NCBI GenBank assembly: GCA_963966185.1
Contig: CAWZYM010000030.1
Location: forward strand, 1-64,000
Reading direction: 5' to 3'
DNA from: Rhabditoides inermis
Lineage: Eukaryota > Nematoda > Chromadorea > Rhabditida > Rhabditidae
DNA: 64,000 bases
The translations under genes and the position numbers were made by a program. The notes beneath the pieces are model-generated. The model searched no databases, was not told where the DNA came from, and saw only the letters and a program-made list of their open reading frames with translations. Position 1 is the stretch's first letter; every line of letters starts with the position of its first letter. This document shows, piece by piece, positions 20,552 to 40,081 of the stretch.

Positions 20552-23500
20552 CTAGCTGGCAAATCTCGCAGCCGTCTCGAAGTTGACGACTCGAGAAGAG
20601 TAGGCCTTCAAGCGAGTTCTCACCAGCTCCAGCAGCTGAAACACAACCATCACACTCTCCTCGGACACTCTTCCACTCACATTCTTATCCTCGACAGGCT
20701 GTTTGTTGACGACAGTGAACAGGTCATCGATGGCCGCATAGGGCAGCCACACCCTCGCCTCCACGGACTTGACCTCCTGCGTCGCCCTGTCCAGCTCGTG
20801 GGCGAGCACGCGGAGGGCAGTGGGGATGGCGTCGTAGTCGACGAGGGCGCGCAGGTAGTCCCCGAACGAGTGCTCCATGAGGATGGCGTGCAGCCACGCG
20901 GGCACAGGCATCTTGTGTGCCAGCACCGCCTCGAGGGGCGCGCGGATGACGCGCGCGTCCTCGGGCCACCAGCGCCGCGCGCACTGCGTCAGTCCGCGCA
21001 CGACGCGCCACCACTCGGCGCCCGCCCCGCCGCCGCCCTCCTCCACATGCCGCCTGTTGCCGCGCACCCACTCCGGCTCCACGCCCCGCGCACGCAGACC
21101 ACCCGCGTCACACAACACTGCCTCCTTCGTCACCGCGTACAGCACTCCCGACGCACACTCGCCAGTCTGCCTGCAACACAAACACCTTGTCACCGACCAC
21201 GCGACAAAATCGTGATCGACTCACTTGCACACGGCGAGTGCTTGGTCGTAGTGCTTCTTGTCTGCGAGCTGCTTGACGATCTCGCTGGGTTGGTTGGGCG
21301 GCACTTCTCCTCCCGCATGCAACAGACACACGCGAGCATCACACAACAGGAACTCCTCGCGCAGAATGTCCTTAACACAGACAACCATGATGACACCATG
21401 TGCGGAATAGTGTACGTACCTCAGTGACGATGAGGAGCTTCTTCTTGATGACGGGTTCCTCGTCCATCTCCTCGACGTCCCCCTCACCCTCTCCTCCCAC
21501 CAGCGCCACAATCGGCATGTGTCTCATGTTCTTGTCGAGCACCCCGAGCGCATTGCTGGCTGCTGCGAGGGCGTCCCTCCTCCTCTCGAGATGCGCCGGC
21601 GTCTGCGTCTGCATTCGGAGCGCCGACGCGTAGTCGTACCACGTGCGGGCCGCCATGTCCCACTGATCCTTCTGCACATAGTATCCGGCGAGCCACTCGT
21701 ATGGATGGGGGCGGGCGAGGGCGGGCTGATTGGCGGCGTACGACTGCAGCAGCTGCACGACGAGCTGCTGTTCGTGCTGCGTGAAGAGGAGCGAGTAGAG
21801 GGCGGCCCACTCGCGGCGGGTGTACATGCCTGCCACCAGCTCCCGGATGCACGACTGCGACGTGCGCGCACACCGCATCGACTGCGCCACCTCAACCAAC
21901 ACACACATTCACACCTGAACCAACCACTCTCCACTCACATATAGAGCATACGCCCAGTCGTTCTTGCGCACCGTATGCGTGAACAGCGCAGTCTGGATGC
22001 GGATCTAAACAACACATAGCTTTAGGCGCCTCTACTCGCTCCACTCGTTTCCTCACCAGGTTCTCATCGTGAGCTGGAAGGGCAGCAACTGCCTTCTTGG
22101 CGAGTCGAATGAGGGCATCCGAGTGGCCCCTGTCCTGGAGGATTCCGAGTGCCTTGACGTAGTAGGCTCCCATCGTCAGTCTGTCTCCCTCCTCATCCGA
22201 TGCCCCTTCCGAGAGAGCAGCCCGCAGTCCAGCGTCCCCTCGAACCACAGCTTCGTCCAGCTGCTCCAGAGCATCCACCGCCTGACAAACACGCAAGAAT
22301 TATAGAGAGAGACACACATATCCTTGTCAGTCGGCACCTTGGTCTCTTTTCCGGCTCCGGCGAGTGCGACGGCGTTGAACCATCCGAGGGCGGCCTGGCA
22401 CTCGACCGGCAGATTGTCCTTCATCGCACACACTGCCCGCACAGCACTCCACTTCTCCCCCTCCGCCAGAACGCCAGCCAGCGACTGACGCGCCTGCAGA
22501 GGCCACACGGCACACAGACACGCCTGAAACATATTACAGCGTACAAGAATGTATACACAATTGTCGGATCGAAATATGAACAAGAGAAACTAGACACACC
22601 TCGATTCCGTGTTCTATCCACTCGTGAATGTCGTCGTCGATGGGCCTGTCCTCCTCCCCTTCGTAGCCCTGCACCATCCTCTGCGCCGCCCCCGCACGCC
22701 ACAGCCAACTGCACACCGACACCTCTGTCCCACACTGCTCACTTAAACAAATACACATGAATACATTGACAAAATATGGAAGCTTTCAATAAAGGTGTAC
22801 CTGTAAACGAAGAGCTCGAGTTGGTCAGCCAGAACGCGATAGCCGTGGCAGATGCGAAGTAGAGCCACTCCCAGAGCAGGATTCTGTAAAAGTTTTCCTA
22901 ACACTTGGCTAGCTTTACATAACCGGTACACTTTTTACTCACCGCACTGTAGCAGCTCGTCTTGAGCCACTCGCAGAACTGCTTTCCGCACATGGCGAAT
23001 CGACGCGTGGCCAACACGCGCTGACGCATGCTCGCGTACTGCAGACCCAACGAGAACGAACCGCCAAATGGACAATCTACAACAACATCATTGTACATGA
23101 CATACTAAATAAACATACCAGTATGCGCTGCAGTGTTTTCTGCGTCACATTTGACGTCGCAGTGAGCAATAAACTTCTTGAATATGTTGACTGCATGTTC
23201 CACGTCTCCCGCTGTCACAGCCACATCCTCATCCATCGCATCGTCACTCGCCTCCTCCGAATCCGACAAGCTGGCGTGCTGCTGAAACAAACCAGTAATC
23301 TACAACAAACTGGGATTGTGTACCCTGCTGGCGAGTTTCTTGGCGGCCGTGATGACTGCTCGGAGGGGTCGCTGGTTGGACCTGTCGACGACGGTCGACA
23401 GCTCCTCCATCGCGTCCCGCACCACAGTGAAACGGCTCTGCTGGATCACTCCGTAGCAGCTAGAGTCCTTGCACGGCACGTTGAGCAGTGCCAGCGCGCC

Positions 23501-25569
23501 CCAGCTGCCGGCGTCGAGCTGGTCGGTGGCGGACAGGAGCTCTTCGAGGAAACGCCGCCGCGCCTCCCTGTGCTGGTCGTCGGCCTTTCCTCCCCCAGTC
23601 ATCCTCCTCTCGCCCTCCGTGTACAGCCAGTGCGCATCGAACTCTGCCGATCGCATGTAGGCTTCCACGTGCCTCCACAGCCCAGCCCAGTCACAAGGAA
23701 TAGCACACAACTCGTCCGTGTACCCATCGCACGACACCTGCGATAGTAAAATTATTTAAATTCATTATAAAAAAAAACTATACGCACCCGAACAGCCCTG
23801 GCGACCACCTCCCAGGGATGGGCCTCCGCGTCGAGGATGGAGTGTCGGAGAGCGTCGATGCTCCTGCCCTCCTTGCCCTCTTCCACCAAAGGACCGCTCA
23901 CCTCCCGCCAAGCAGACATGTAACCAACGCTGCGCGATCCGCTAAACATTTTCAATCAAACATAACGTCAAATCGTCTGGCTTACAGGTTGAGGGTGGCG
24001 TGTTTGAGCACATAGGGACGAGTGTTGCTGGATCCGCCCGCCCCGGCCCACATGGCGACAAGGCGACACGAAGAGCCCCGCCAGCGAGACAGGCACACGT
24101 CCAGCAGAACCTCCGACTGAAAAAAGCAAGCTGTGATAGGCAACATCACGAATGCATACATTGGGCGTGGCGGTGTCGGTGAGACGGACTAGCTTGTCCC
24201 CGTTGAGCTGGCACACGCACACCTCCGTCCTGCTAGAAGAGTTGGCAGCCAGCACCACTAGCTGACGGCCCGCGAACGAGTAGCAACGCACGAGGAACTC
24301 ACTCACTAACATGTTTGAAATCGAAATAATACAAAAAACACTACACTCTACTTACACTGTTCCGGTCGGATCGACATCTCCAGGTTATTCATGTCCGTCG
24401 AAAACGTGACCTGCTTTGTCTGAAAATATGATATATCAATATATCCATTCATCAACATTCGAATGTATTGAAACATTAGAATATAAATACAAACCTCTCC
24501 GCTCCAGACGCGCACAGCTCCGTCCCTGTACACGGCAATGATGCTGTGTGAGTGGGGCACAGCACATGCGTCTATCACTCCCGTGCCCTCGTTTCCGTCA
24601 CCGCCCAATAGACGGCGCATCAAACCGCCTTCGCGAAGCACCAGCTCCGATGCCTTGTCGCCTGAAAATATATATTTTAGGTGTTATAGAGGCGGAACGA
24701 CTGACAAGTGGTGGAGGGCATGTGGACGAGTACGAGGTGTCCCTCAGCCATGCAGTACGCGGCGCGCGCGTGGCCCAGAGACTGCGACACCGTCGCACGC
24801 ACAGGCTGACCCTGAAAGAAAGTGGACTATAGAACCAGTCGAAGTATTCAACCAACCTTTGTCTCCAGCAGATGCGCGTCGTGCAGATCGGCGACGATAT
24901 CATCCTTGTTCAGCTGACTGATCACCGAGATCGACTGAACACGTAGGTCACAACATCAGATGACATTGGTTATACCTTCTCCGCTCCGTGAATCTTGCCG
25001 TCGTGTATGACGCGAGCGTAGAAGCGGTGGACGGAGGACTGGGTGGGAACGATGAGGGACAGCACGCCGTCGCTCACGCGGATCGAAGTGCCCGGCACAA
25101 TCGGCGTGCGCGAGAATTGCAAGTGCACCTGCAGTATTTATATATAAGCATATCTCTATTTGGATAACACTACAAAATAAATACAAAACGCAGCAATGTA
25201 ACAATATAACACATTATTGCAACTAGACTCACACATCCGTCAATGATCGTGCGCTGGAAGCTGCGCTCCTCGAGCGTCAGAAACTGTCCATACGCTCTCC
25301 TGTAACGCATTGCATAATTTACGCAGCGAAAACAATAAAACTTACCATACAATGAAACGGTCGGCAAACGGAGAATCCTCAGGAAACGAGTAGACTCCGG
25401 CTGAGGATTTCACGTCAACATTTCTTGTCTGTACAGGAGCATCTTAAATATATAATGTAATTCAAACAAATATTTTTCAGAACTCACTTGTTGGAACATG
25501 AACTGTGCGAGACGGCTTCAATGCAAATGTGTCCGCAAATACTACTTCACTGTCTTGAAAAACCTCCAT
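20552..25569 (-). CDS. npp-6: Nuclear pore protein Nup160 (NPP-6)
   Basis: Nup160 is a scaffold subunit of the Y-shaped (Nup107-160) complex of the nuclear pore, also active at kinetochores. About 20 exons read from MEVFQDSEVVFADTFALKP. Early parts match the Nup160 beta-propeller: GVYSFPEDSPFADRFIVW, SVHRFYARVIHDGKIHG, VIDACAVPHSHSIIAVYRDG followed by VRVWSGE. A long helical solenoid follows with acidic insert SDSEEASDDAMDEDVA, through EEPVIKKKLLIVTEV to RVVNFETAARFAS, stop TAG at 20552. Coding exons are GC-rich at third positions. Short AT-rich introns separate them. It heads a minus-strand gene cluster. Assignment rests on the propeller segments and overall architecture. Confidence 0.8.
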
Positions 25570-27165
25570 AGGTAATACCTAAACGGATACACATTTTTCC
25601 CACTAGGACTGGCATCAAAGTATACATTATTAACATAGTAAACAACAACAAATACATAAAATAAACAAGGTTTCATATTTCGAAAATTTGAAAATTATTT
25701 CGTAGTGAGAAATACACACGTTTGTGTAGTTGTATAGTGTTGCAGAATTACACCTACTTTTTAACAGTCTGCAAATTGTACATATTGTGAAAGTCGATAA
25801 TTGACGACGTAGAGAAATAACTATAACATTAACTATACTAATAAGATATTTTGTATGAACAATACAATACAGTTTGGATTCGATCAAATTGTTCATCAAG
25901 TTTGTCTGCCGAGCAAAATATAAAACTTTCGAGCATTTCATCATATGATATCGATTTACCGAGAATTATTTAATTTATGTGCTGACTCTGCCTGCGCAAA
26001 AACACCCCGTCTTCTTTCACGTCAATGGAAACTTGGAAACGCGATAGCCGTGTAAAATCGCATTGTTTCTTGGGGTGCGGAGGAGAGGAGGGGGAGGAGG
26101 GAGTGTGGGATAGATGGAGGGCGGAGCGACTGGCAAGCGGACGATGGTGCATGGTTGTCGGGGAGAGGAGAGGACACGGAATATGGAAGAGGCCTCGCGG
26201 TCCCAGAGGGGACAGGTCTCACTCCTCCTCTCCTCCCCTCCCCACACTACCGTATATCTGTCTCGTGACGTGGGCGGAATTCGTTGGGAGCGAGTTTGGA
26301 GATTGCGTCTATTTGGAGAGCACCTTTGCTCATCGGGTTAGTCTGCCAGGCAACCAGGCACGTCACTCTCTCTTCTCCGCCTGCCGGCTTCCCTCGCACT
26401 CTTCGCGTATATCTTGTTGTGCGAAGAGGATACGAATGATAGCTGTTTTATCGTTCTGCTCACACATTGTGTGAGTGTCTTTATGACGGAGACAGTCGTC
26501 TCCTCCCTCCCTCCCTCCCCCCTCTCTCTCACTTCCAATGAGGTGGTCGCGTCGACTGCTTCCCTGCCAGTGCGTTTCTCCCTTTCAATACCCCTCTAAT
26601 TATGGAGTGCCGGGCGCCTCTCGAATCGCGGACTCGATGTTTTGCTGCCTTCTCCTTTGCTGACGTCTTCTTCCATAACTCGGCCGGCATTCCACGATTC
26701 CACTCCGACTCCCGCATCCCAAATGAGTCTTCACCTATCTGGAATCAAGGGGCTCACATCCCGTCACCCGCCCGGCTCTCACAAATCCCTGCTTATCACG
26801 GACTCGATTGTAATCCGGCACGAATGAGATAATATCTCATATTATGCTCTCACAGACCATGGGAGGCTGGCGTGGTTTTTTCGTGGTCACGCGATTCTCA
26901 CTCCCTCAATCTCGCCTAATTCGTTTTCGTATTATGCGCGCAGTTTTCTATTCGATCCACTATAACTCTCTCTCGCTCGGATGTGCTCTTTTTGTCTTCC
27001 TCTTTCCTCTTTGACTGGGTGGGGGAATCGGCCCGCGCCCTTTTCTCTTCAGTTCAGCTCTTTTCTTGCGCCCGACGTCCCCAGGGGTGTCTATTCTCCT
27101 CCCACTCTTCTCTCTTTCTGTCGTCATCGGGGGAATCTTGTAACTGGAGTCCCCGCCCTTCATCC

Positions 27166-27213
<48 letters not shown>

Positions 27214-27625
27214 CTCTATATCCGTGGGATTCTCCCTCTCTACCCTATTTTTCATCTATTACCCCACATGATTTGAATATACCACTTGTCTACACTGACT
27301 GCGTGTCATTTCTCGAGTCGTCTCTATGTCTCCATTCTTTCCCCTCCCCTCCCCCCGCGCGGCAGAATGACTCGAGGTCCTTTCTACTTCCTCCTCCCTC
27401 CCCTCCCCCTCTCTCACCCGCTTCTCACAGCCGTTTCATACTATGTGTTGTTTCCCTACTCGGAAACTGACGGAACGGCTACAATCTCTCCCCTCTCCAT
27501 CTCTCTCTCTCTCCCCTCTCTCTCTCTCTCTCTCCCTTTGCGTGTTTGCCTACTTCCCATTGACTGTACCTGCGTGTTCTTTTGTATCCCTCCCCTCTCC
27601 GCCGTCATCTTCGCTTCTCTCAGGA
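25570..27625. other. Divergent intergenic region with pyrimidine-rich tracts
   Basis: Two kilobases separate the divergent starts of npp-6 and the phosphatase gene. The half near npp-6 is AT-rich. The rest has CT/CCCTCC tracts and a 42-bp GA run at about 27170-27211. Several open frames exist but none shows exon boundaries with a sensible protein. Confidence 0.55.
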
Positions 27626-29525
27626 ATGTCGTCTCCTCCCGTCCGTCTTGTCATCTTCGACAAGGACGGAACGCTGGTCGACTTCCACAAGATGTGGATG
27701 CCGTGGGCGCGGAGCACGGTCGAGGGGTACGTCATGTCCACGTTGTCCGTCTTCCCACACGCACGTCACCCGTTTCAGACTGGTCGCAGCGACGGGGGTG
27801 GCATGCGGGGAGACTGTATACAAGACCCTGGGAGTGGACCCTGTGGCTGAGAAGGTAGCAGTGTGATTCCCGTGATGCCTTGTTTGTGCGCGCATGTTCT
27901 CTCATTTCACACGTCCATAAGTGCCTCAATCTGTCAATGTGAGATGCCCGACGGGCGATAACCGGCCTCGTTAGCAGCCGCCTGCTTTGTCGTTGTGTAC
28001 TGCGTGTTTTCTCAATTCCGCATACACCACACAACACTACACCAAATTGAATCGAGGCGTTGGCGGTTTGTGTTTGAGCGAGTTGCGATTCGACAGCGGA
28101 AAAGTGAGGGAGAGGAGAAGGAAGAGGGAGGGAGGGAGGGAAGGGAGGGAGGGAAAGGACAAATTGAATCTGCGGCAACGAGGGCGTCGGATGCGGACGA
28201 ACGCGCGCTATACAGTAGAATGCAGAGAGCATGTATGAATGAAGGGAGAGGGGGGGGGGAGGATGCTGTCAAGGGAGTCCTTCGTCGCTTCTTTCACACA
28301 TACTTCATCACGTGAAAGCGCGCGCTCCGCTTTCACAAAAACATGAATCAAAAAGTCGTTGTTTCAAACATATAGCTGTGACGTGGATGTCGAATGGTCG
28401 TTTACAGGTGTCGATGGGAGCTCTGGCTGAAAAGACACTGACTGGAATCCGCGCTGACATCTCACTCGTTCTCCAGGTATGCACAAATGATAACTTTGTG
28501 AAGACTATGAAACTGTATCCGCTTTCATCAAGGATAATCATAGGCTTTGTCATATTTTCATATGATCATTAGTATCTGAGAAACATACATAATCTCGTGA
28601 CTCGTCTAAACTCTCAAACATATTTCATTTTTCGATTACTCCCTGTCGTCGTCTCTCCGCCCACATTCCTCTCGTGATTACACGCCTTTCTTATTCCGAA
28701 ACTACTAATTTGAACATTCCATTGAAAAAGTGCTCCCCCCTACAATTCACATTTCTCATATTTCATATTCCATTCGTGAATTTATTCTATACGAATTTGT
28801 GGCAGTTGAGTGCAGATGGAAGTGCCCATTATGTTACGTAGATTGGAAGCATAAATGTAGTCTTTTAGAAGCACTTCGGTTTCGCTGCCTCGGATGCGGA
28901 CGCGATTGTGTCTGTGCATGTTCCGGAGGCGGCGACTGGAAGGACCGAGCCCGTCTGTCCCCTCCTCCCACTCATGAAGGGCCTCAAACAGCTAGGATGC
29001 AAGATCGCAGTCTGCACTGCCGACAGCCGGTACGAGAGAGAGAAAAGATAGATGATCTGAGAGACATGATGTGTCATGTTCTAGTCGCGCAACGGAGCAG
29101 CAGATGAAGATGCTGGGTATCTCGGATATGCTGGACGACATAGTGTGTGGCAACGACGTGGGCATCGTTCCGAAGCCGAGCCCCCACTGCGCCGTCCAGA
29201 TATGCAAGAGACTCGGCGTCGAGCTCAACGTGCGTCGGTATGAGTGGCGATAAAGTGAAGCAAGTGTGTTGCAGGAGGCGGTGATGGTCGGGGACACGAT
29301 CGCCGACCTGAAGATGGGTCGGGTGGCGGGTCTGCGCGCCTCCGTCGCTGTTCTCACTGGAGTCGGCACGCGCGACACACTCAAAGAGTACACCGACTAC
29401 TATGTGCGTTCCGGCTCACAACACTTTCATAACTCTTGGTTACTGTTTGATTGTAGCTGCCGGACGTGAGTGGTCTTCCGCAGTTGATTGAGGAGACCAT
29501 CAACAGTGACTCCAAGCGAGGATGA
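27626..29525 (+). CDS. HAD-superfamily phosphatase (phosphoglycolate phosphatase-like)
   Basis: A hydrolase with the HAD fold. Motif I is in the first exon: MSSPPVRLVIFDKDGTLVDF (DxDGT nucleophile). The cap region is VAATGVACGETVYKTLGVD and MGALAEKTLTGIRADISLVL. Motif II is KIAVCTADS, motif III lysine lies in NDVGIVPKPSPH, and motif IV is VMVGDTIADLKMGRVAGL, giving all four catalytic motifs. It ends DVSGLPQLIEETINSDSKRG, TGA at 29523-29525. A long intron spans about 27856-28407. The ATG is two bases after TCTCTCAG. The substrate cannot be read from sequence; short phosphorylated metabolites are usual. Confidence 0.85.
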
Positions 29526-30758
29526 TTCACACCCATCTACGCACTGATAATCTATAGATCATCATCCCCCGTCTCGCCCTGTAACATTCACTTGCGTCTA
29601 CTCTGAGAGATTGTATATAGTCCCAATATATTGACAAATTACTAGTCCAAGTTTACTAGTCACAGTTTTCTGGATGCGGCCCCGGTGCATAGATGTGTGT
29701 CTGTCTCAGCCAGTATTCCCAAGTTCAGCAATACGTAACTACTGATCTCATGATACTAACCTATGAATTCAAATAACATAATGAATGGCTAAGAAAGCGG
29801 AAATATTACTAATAAATATTGCATTTGTTTCTTTTTGATTTTGATGAAAATATTTGTGTAGTGTGAGAAATGCGTGTTTACCGTCCTTATTACTACAACG
29901 CGCGATGACCACCCGGCTGGATTTGAAGAAGTGGAAAAATACATTTATTTTGTGTTTACATTCTTGTTTTCGCGTCAAATTGTGTTTTCTATTGGATATA
30001 CATTATATGATGTTTGCATAATATGTCAATAACGTATTCTATCCGAATATACATCTATTTTTGTTTGATTTTCTGTAGGTTTCATCTGTTGTACGCTTGT
30101 GCACTTGCGCTGCGCTGGTTGATTGTTTCTTTTGTTTGTGTTGTCACATTCCCATATATAGTTCGAAGATCGCAGTGGCGCGGGGCGAGAGAGCGCTTCT
30201 TCAAATGTTTGGTTTGGCGCGCTTTGTCGTGTGTGTGAATGCTTTCTCCCTCTCTTGCTGTGATGGTCACTCTATTCTGCTCTGTCTCTCACTCTCTCTT
30301 GTCCACTTCACTCCCAAAACCCATCACACTCACTCTCCAATCAAAACCGCACCACCAACATCGATTCCCGCACACCCGAGTTTGTGATCCCGTTTTTTGC
30401 GCACTGACCGCGCTCCAAAATTCGGGCTAACTGGTGCGGGGTGGGCTGGCGTGTCTCTCGTATCGGTGACCTTGCCGCCGCCGCGCTGTCTCGGAATTAG
30501 TCGCCGGCCCGGATACTTTCCCTTACCTTCCTTCCTTCGCCTCTCCCATTCAATCCGTTCCCCGCGCGAGAAAGGTGTGGTGTTCGCCATGTATGCAAAT
30601 TAGGCCATTCCCTGCGGCTATCGATCCGCGTCGTGTTGTTGTTTTGATGATGCGTGTTGCGCGATCCCTTTCTTCACTTCTTCACTATCCCAAATATGTA
30701 CGATCCGTCATCTTCCCCTTCCGTCGCGCATCGAATGTAACCCGATGATTGCAGCACA
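29526..30758. other. Intergenic region
   Basis: 3' UTR of the phosphatase gene, then AT-rich sequence, then a GC-richer block at 30400-30720 that may hold the promoter of the INO80-like gene. No exon-like coding sequence seen. Confidence 0.5.
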
Positions 30759-31616
30759 ATGGTCAAAGCCGGGCTACCCACCGCTGCTGGCCCCTCCACA
30801 TCGACCGGTGAGCAATATACATTATGTGTATTATTAATTATAAATTAACAAAACTATACAGGATCGGACCTGGTACCGTCGGCGGAACCGACGGTGACAG
30901 CGGCGTACCCTCCACGGGTGCAGGAGATGGAGAAGGCACTCAACATGGAACCCTTTCTATGCCAGCTAGAGAAACTACTCGGACAACCTATAAAGTGGGT
31001 TGTGTGATATAATATATTTTTATTACTAATTTTGATATATATGTATACTTTTTTTTAAAGTAAAACATTCATTTTGCAGGATTCCTGGAACATTGCTTCC
31101 CGGCCCCGGGCCACAAGGGCAACGTAAAAATAGCATCTTTTCTGTTAAGGTATAAGTTTTCACTTTAGTCATATCCGTTGATGATTGTTTGTTTTGTTTG
31201 CAGGGTATTTATTCTCCGGGCGAGCGGGCGGAGAAGGTGGCCGAGCTGTACAACATGAAGAACGCCAACACGGGCAGGAAGTACGGGCGGCTAGAGCTTT
31301 CATTGATTATCTTTCATGGTGTGTTTGTCTTTCAGATGGCTTCGCGACCTTCTTTTGGAAGAAAGTGACTCGGACTCGGACGGCGAGATGCACTTCACGC
31401 AGAAGGACCTCTACGCCCTGCTCAAGGTATGTGGTTTCCTCGTTGACACGGTGGACGTGGTGGTTGCAGGTGCACCGGCAGCGTCGCCGTTTGCAGAAGC
31501 AGTACCACGCCGATGCGTCGAACAGCCAGTTCACGTACTACGGGGCGGGGCTGCTCTCCACCCACGATCCATTCCCCGAACACCAACACTCCACACTCAA
31601 ACAGAACAAGAACTAG
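30759..31616 (+). CDS. Stand-alone INO80 N-terminal module protein
   Basis: INO80 is the Swi2/Snf2 ATPase of a chromatin-remodelling complex; its N-terminus binds metazoan-specific subunits. Six short exons give about 195 residues. EMEKALNMEPFLCQLEKLL aligns with the human INO80 N-terminal helix (YLERALRLDHFLRQ). AELYNMKNANTGRKWLRDLL followed by an acidic run matches the LYNFSKLKKSRKWLKSILLS region, and KDLYALLKVHRQRR followed by FTYYGAGLLSTHDPFPEHQ matches the following YYSAGLLSTYDPF block. The frame then stops at 31614-31616, and no SNF2 helicase exons follow before the ROCK gene. The start is four bases after GATTGCAG. It may be a split, truncated or relic gene. Confidence 0.7.
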
Positions 31617-32498
31617 CAAGGCCCGGCAAGGGAGAAGGCGCTGCGGTCAGTCTGTCATGTTGTGCATATGTCGATGGAATGTCGTGCCCGATAGTGTTTT
31701 ATAGCTTGGTATTGATCAGTGTGTGTTAGGAGGGGGTGCGTATGCGTTGTGCTGATTCACCCCCTCCGGATAGAGAGAGAGGGCGCGTCGGCATGTCTCG
31801 TACGTGCCATGAACCCTGTACTCGCTCTCCCTCTCAATCCGATTCCCACTGATAGCGCGGCCCTTATGAATATGCGAGGAATGCGGTCTGTGTCTGTCTG
31901 TTTGTTGTTGTTTTGATGAGGCGGGGGATGGGTTCGCACAACATGCGGGGTCGAACGCGCATTATCACATGACATGCCATCATCTCCGACGCTGTGACAT
32001 GTGTCTCTCTCTTGTCATTTTCATTGCATACCGTATGATTATGATTGTACATAGTGTTACATATGCTGTGCGTGTTTCGCGGGTGTGGAGTGTGGAGTGA
32101 GTGTTATCACAGAGTGAGCGCACACATTCCATTGAGGTGTTCCTTTCTGCCGTGCGCTGCATGTTGACTCTGCCCTGTTTTGGGAGAAGAGGCCGTCCTG
32201 TTGAATGAGACGCGTCGCTTTCCCCTTCTGCCATCTATCCATGTACATTGATTGATTGTTGAATTATATTATGCTGTCGGATCGATGCCTCTTGCTCGTT
32301 GCGTCGTTGCCAGCTTGGTCATTAGCGCGTTATCATTGATTGTATTGCTGGACTGATAAATAGATTGCATCCCGTGTATGTGGTATTGTTGCGTGTTTCT
32401 CGAAGCGTTGCCGAATCGCTTGCATATCTCTGATGTCATTTGCTTGTGTGTTGATTGTTGTGTAATGGGTGTGTGTTGAGGAGTCTCGGTTGGGTGTT
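31617..32498. other. Non-coding region between INO80-like gene and ROCK
   Basis: GT-rich and TTG-rich sequence. I searched both strands by eye for SNF2 motifs that could continue the INO80 reading frame and found none. It probably holds a 3' UTR and the ROCK promoter. Confidence 0.5.
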
Positions 32499-38539
<6,041 letters not shown>

Positions 38540-39134
38540 GAAGGGACAGATTGCCTCAGGACACAACTGTGCAATGTACATTAGGACTTCATTCATCTCT
38601 TGCACATGCAAAGCCTCTTATCCTCTCACACAAGTATCGTTTCTCTCAATGTCTATGTTGTGTCTTCTCGTATTCTCTTCACTTTCTACTCTCTCTTCTC
38701 TTATGTTTTGTGGATGCGCGGTATGGTCGGTAGCAATCACTTGGTCTTCCTTTTCCCAAGCGAGTTCCCTTATCCGTTTCACTTTGTATATGTTGTGCCT
38801 TTGCTAATGACTTTTCCACCCGGGCACTAGATGTTATTCAAAAAGTATCTATGCATTTTCCTCGTGATTATTTGTGATTTTATTACGTTCTTTTCTGGCA
38901 ATTTTTATCCTTTGATATTGTATATGTCGTAGTGGACTGTGGATTGGATAGGAGAAATGGTCACAATATACGCAGTTCCCCACGAGAGATAGAGAGACAT
39001 CGTTCCTCAGTACCCGATAAAATGCTTTATACTTTGATTATTGATTTATTTGAATATGTGAATACAATGATTCCTGGATTCATGCAATATTTGCAAGAAA
39101 GTTGAGTGAGGTAGTAGTATGTGATGTGTTTTGG
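38540..39134. other. Intergenic region downstream of ROCK
   Basis: Presumed ROCK 3' UTR followed by the mLST8 upstream region; TTTATT-rich sequence with no further exon seen. Confidence 0.55.
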
Positions 39135-40045
39135 ATGGAGCGGAGTGTGTTGGTGTCTGCTTCGTATGATCACTCGATCCGTGTGTGGAGTCTGGAGATG
39201 GGAGAACAGCTGGCCACCATTCCACACGGAGAGGCACAGGTGTGTCGCGTGCACCTATATTGGCTACTGTTCACGTGTAGGTGAATTCGATGGCGTTGAC
39301 TCCGGACGGGCGACAGTTGGCAGTGGCATCGTGGCAAAGAATCAGGTGAAAAGAGTTTATGCTTGGATATATGTTGAACAAGTGATTGTAGAATCAGGTG
39401 AAAAGGGGGCAAAGAATCAGGTGAAAAGAGTTTATGCTTGGATATATGTTGAACAAGTGATTGTAGGTTGTATGACATATTGGCGCAGAACATCTCGAAT
39501 CCGATCGTCGCCTTCGACAAGGTCGCCAAGAACGTCACCGCCATCGGATTCATCGTGGGTGGTCTTTTATCGGATAACAAACGCGCCCTAATGGATCTGG
39601 GACAACATGTTTCACCATGCACACAGACATCTCTCTAGCCACTATTATGAAAGTATTCTTATTATGTGGTTGTAGGCGGAGGGTCGTTGGATGTACACTG
39701 GCGGTGAGGACTGTTCGTGTCGAGTATACGACATGCGCGCCAATCAACTGCACTGCCAGAAGATATTCGAGGTGGGCGAGAGAGGAATCTCACATCAGTG
39801 ATGTCTATCTACCGCAAATATTGCATGAATCCATGACTGTGCGCACAAATTAAAATATCATCTCGATTGCGTTGTAGACGTCGTCGGCGGTGACGTCTGT
39901 GATTCCGAACCACAACCAGTACGAGTTGCTGGTGGCAGATGCGGGAGGGAACGTGTACGTGTGGGACCTGCGGATGGGACAGCACGAGACACTGCCGGGG
40001 AGGTGGGGAAGGGAACGAGGGGGGGGGGGCAAGAGAGAGAGAGAG

Positions 40046-40081
<36 letters not shown>

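Noticed and set aside
21484..21944. Long open frames on both strands over npp-6
   Set aside because: Shadows of the GC-rich npp-6 exon; the assigned frame has good splice junctions at both ends and continues the protein.
26025..26474. 150-residue open frame upstream of the phosphatase gene
   Set aside because: Low-complexity Arg/Gly-rich translation, no homology pattern, no conserved splice structure.
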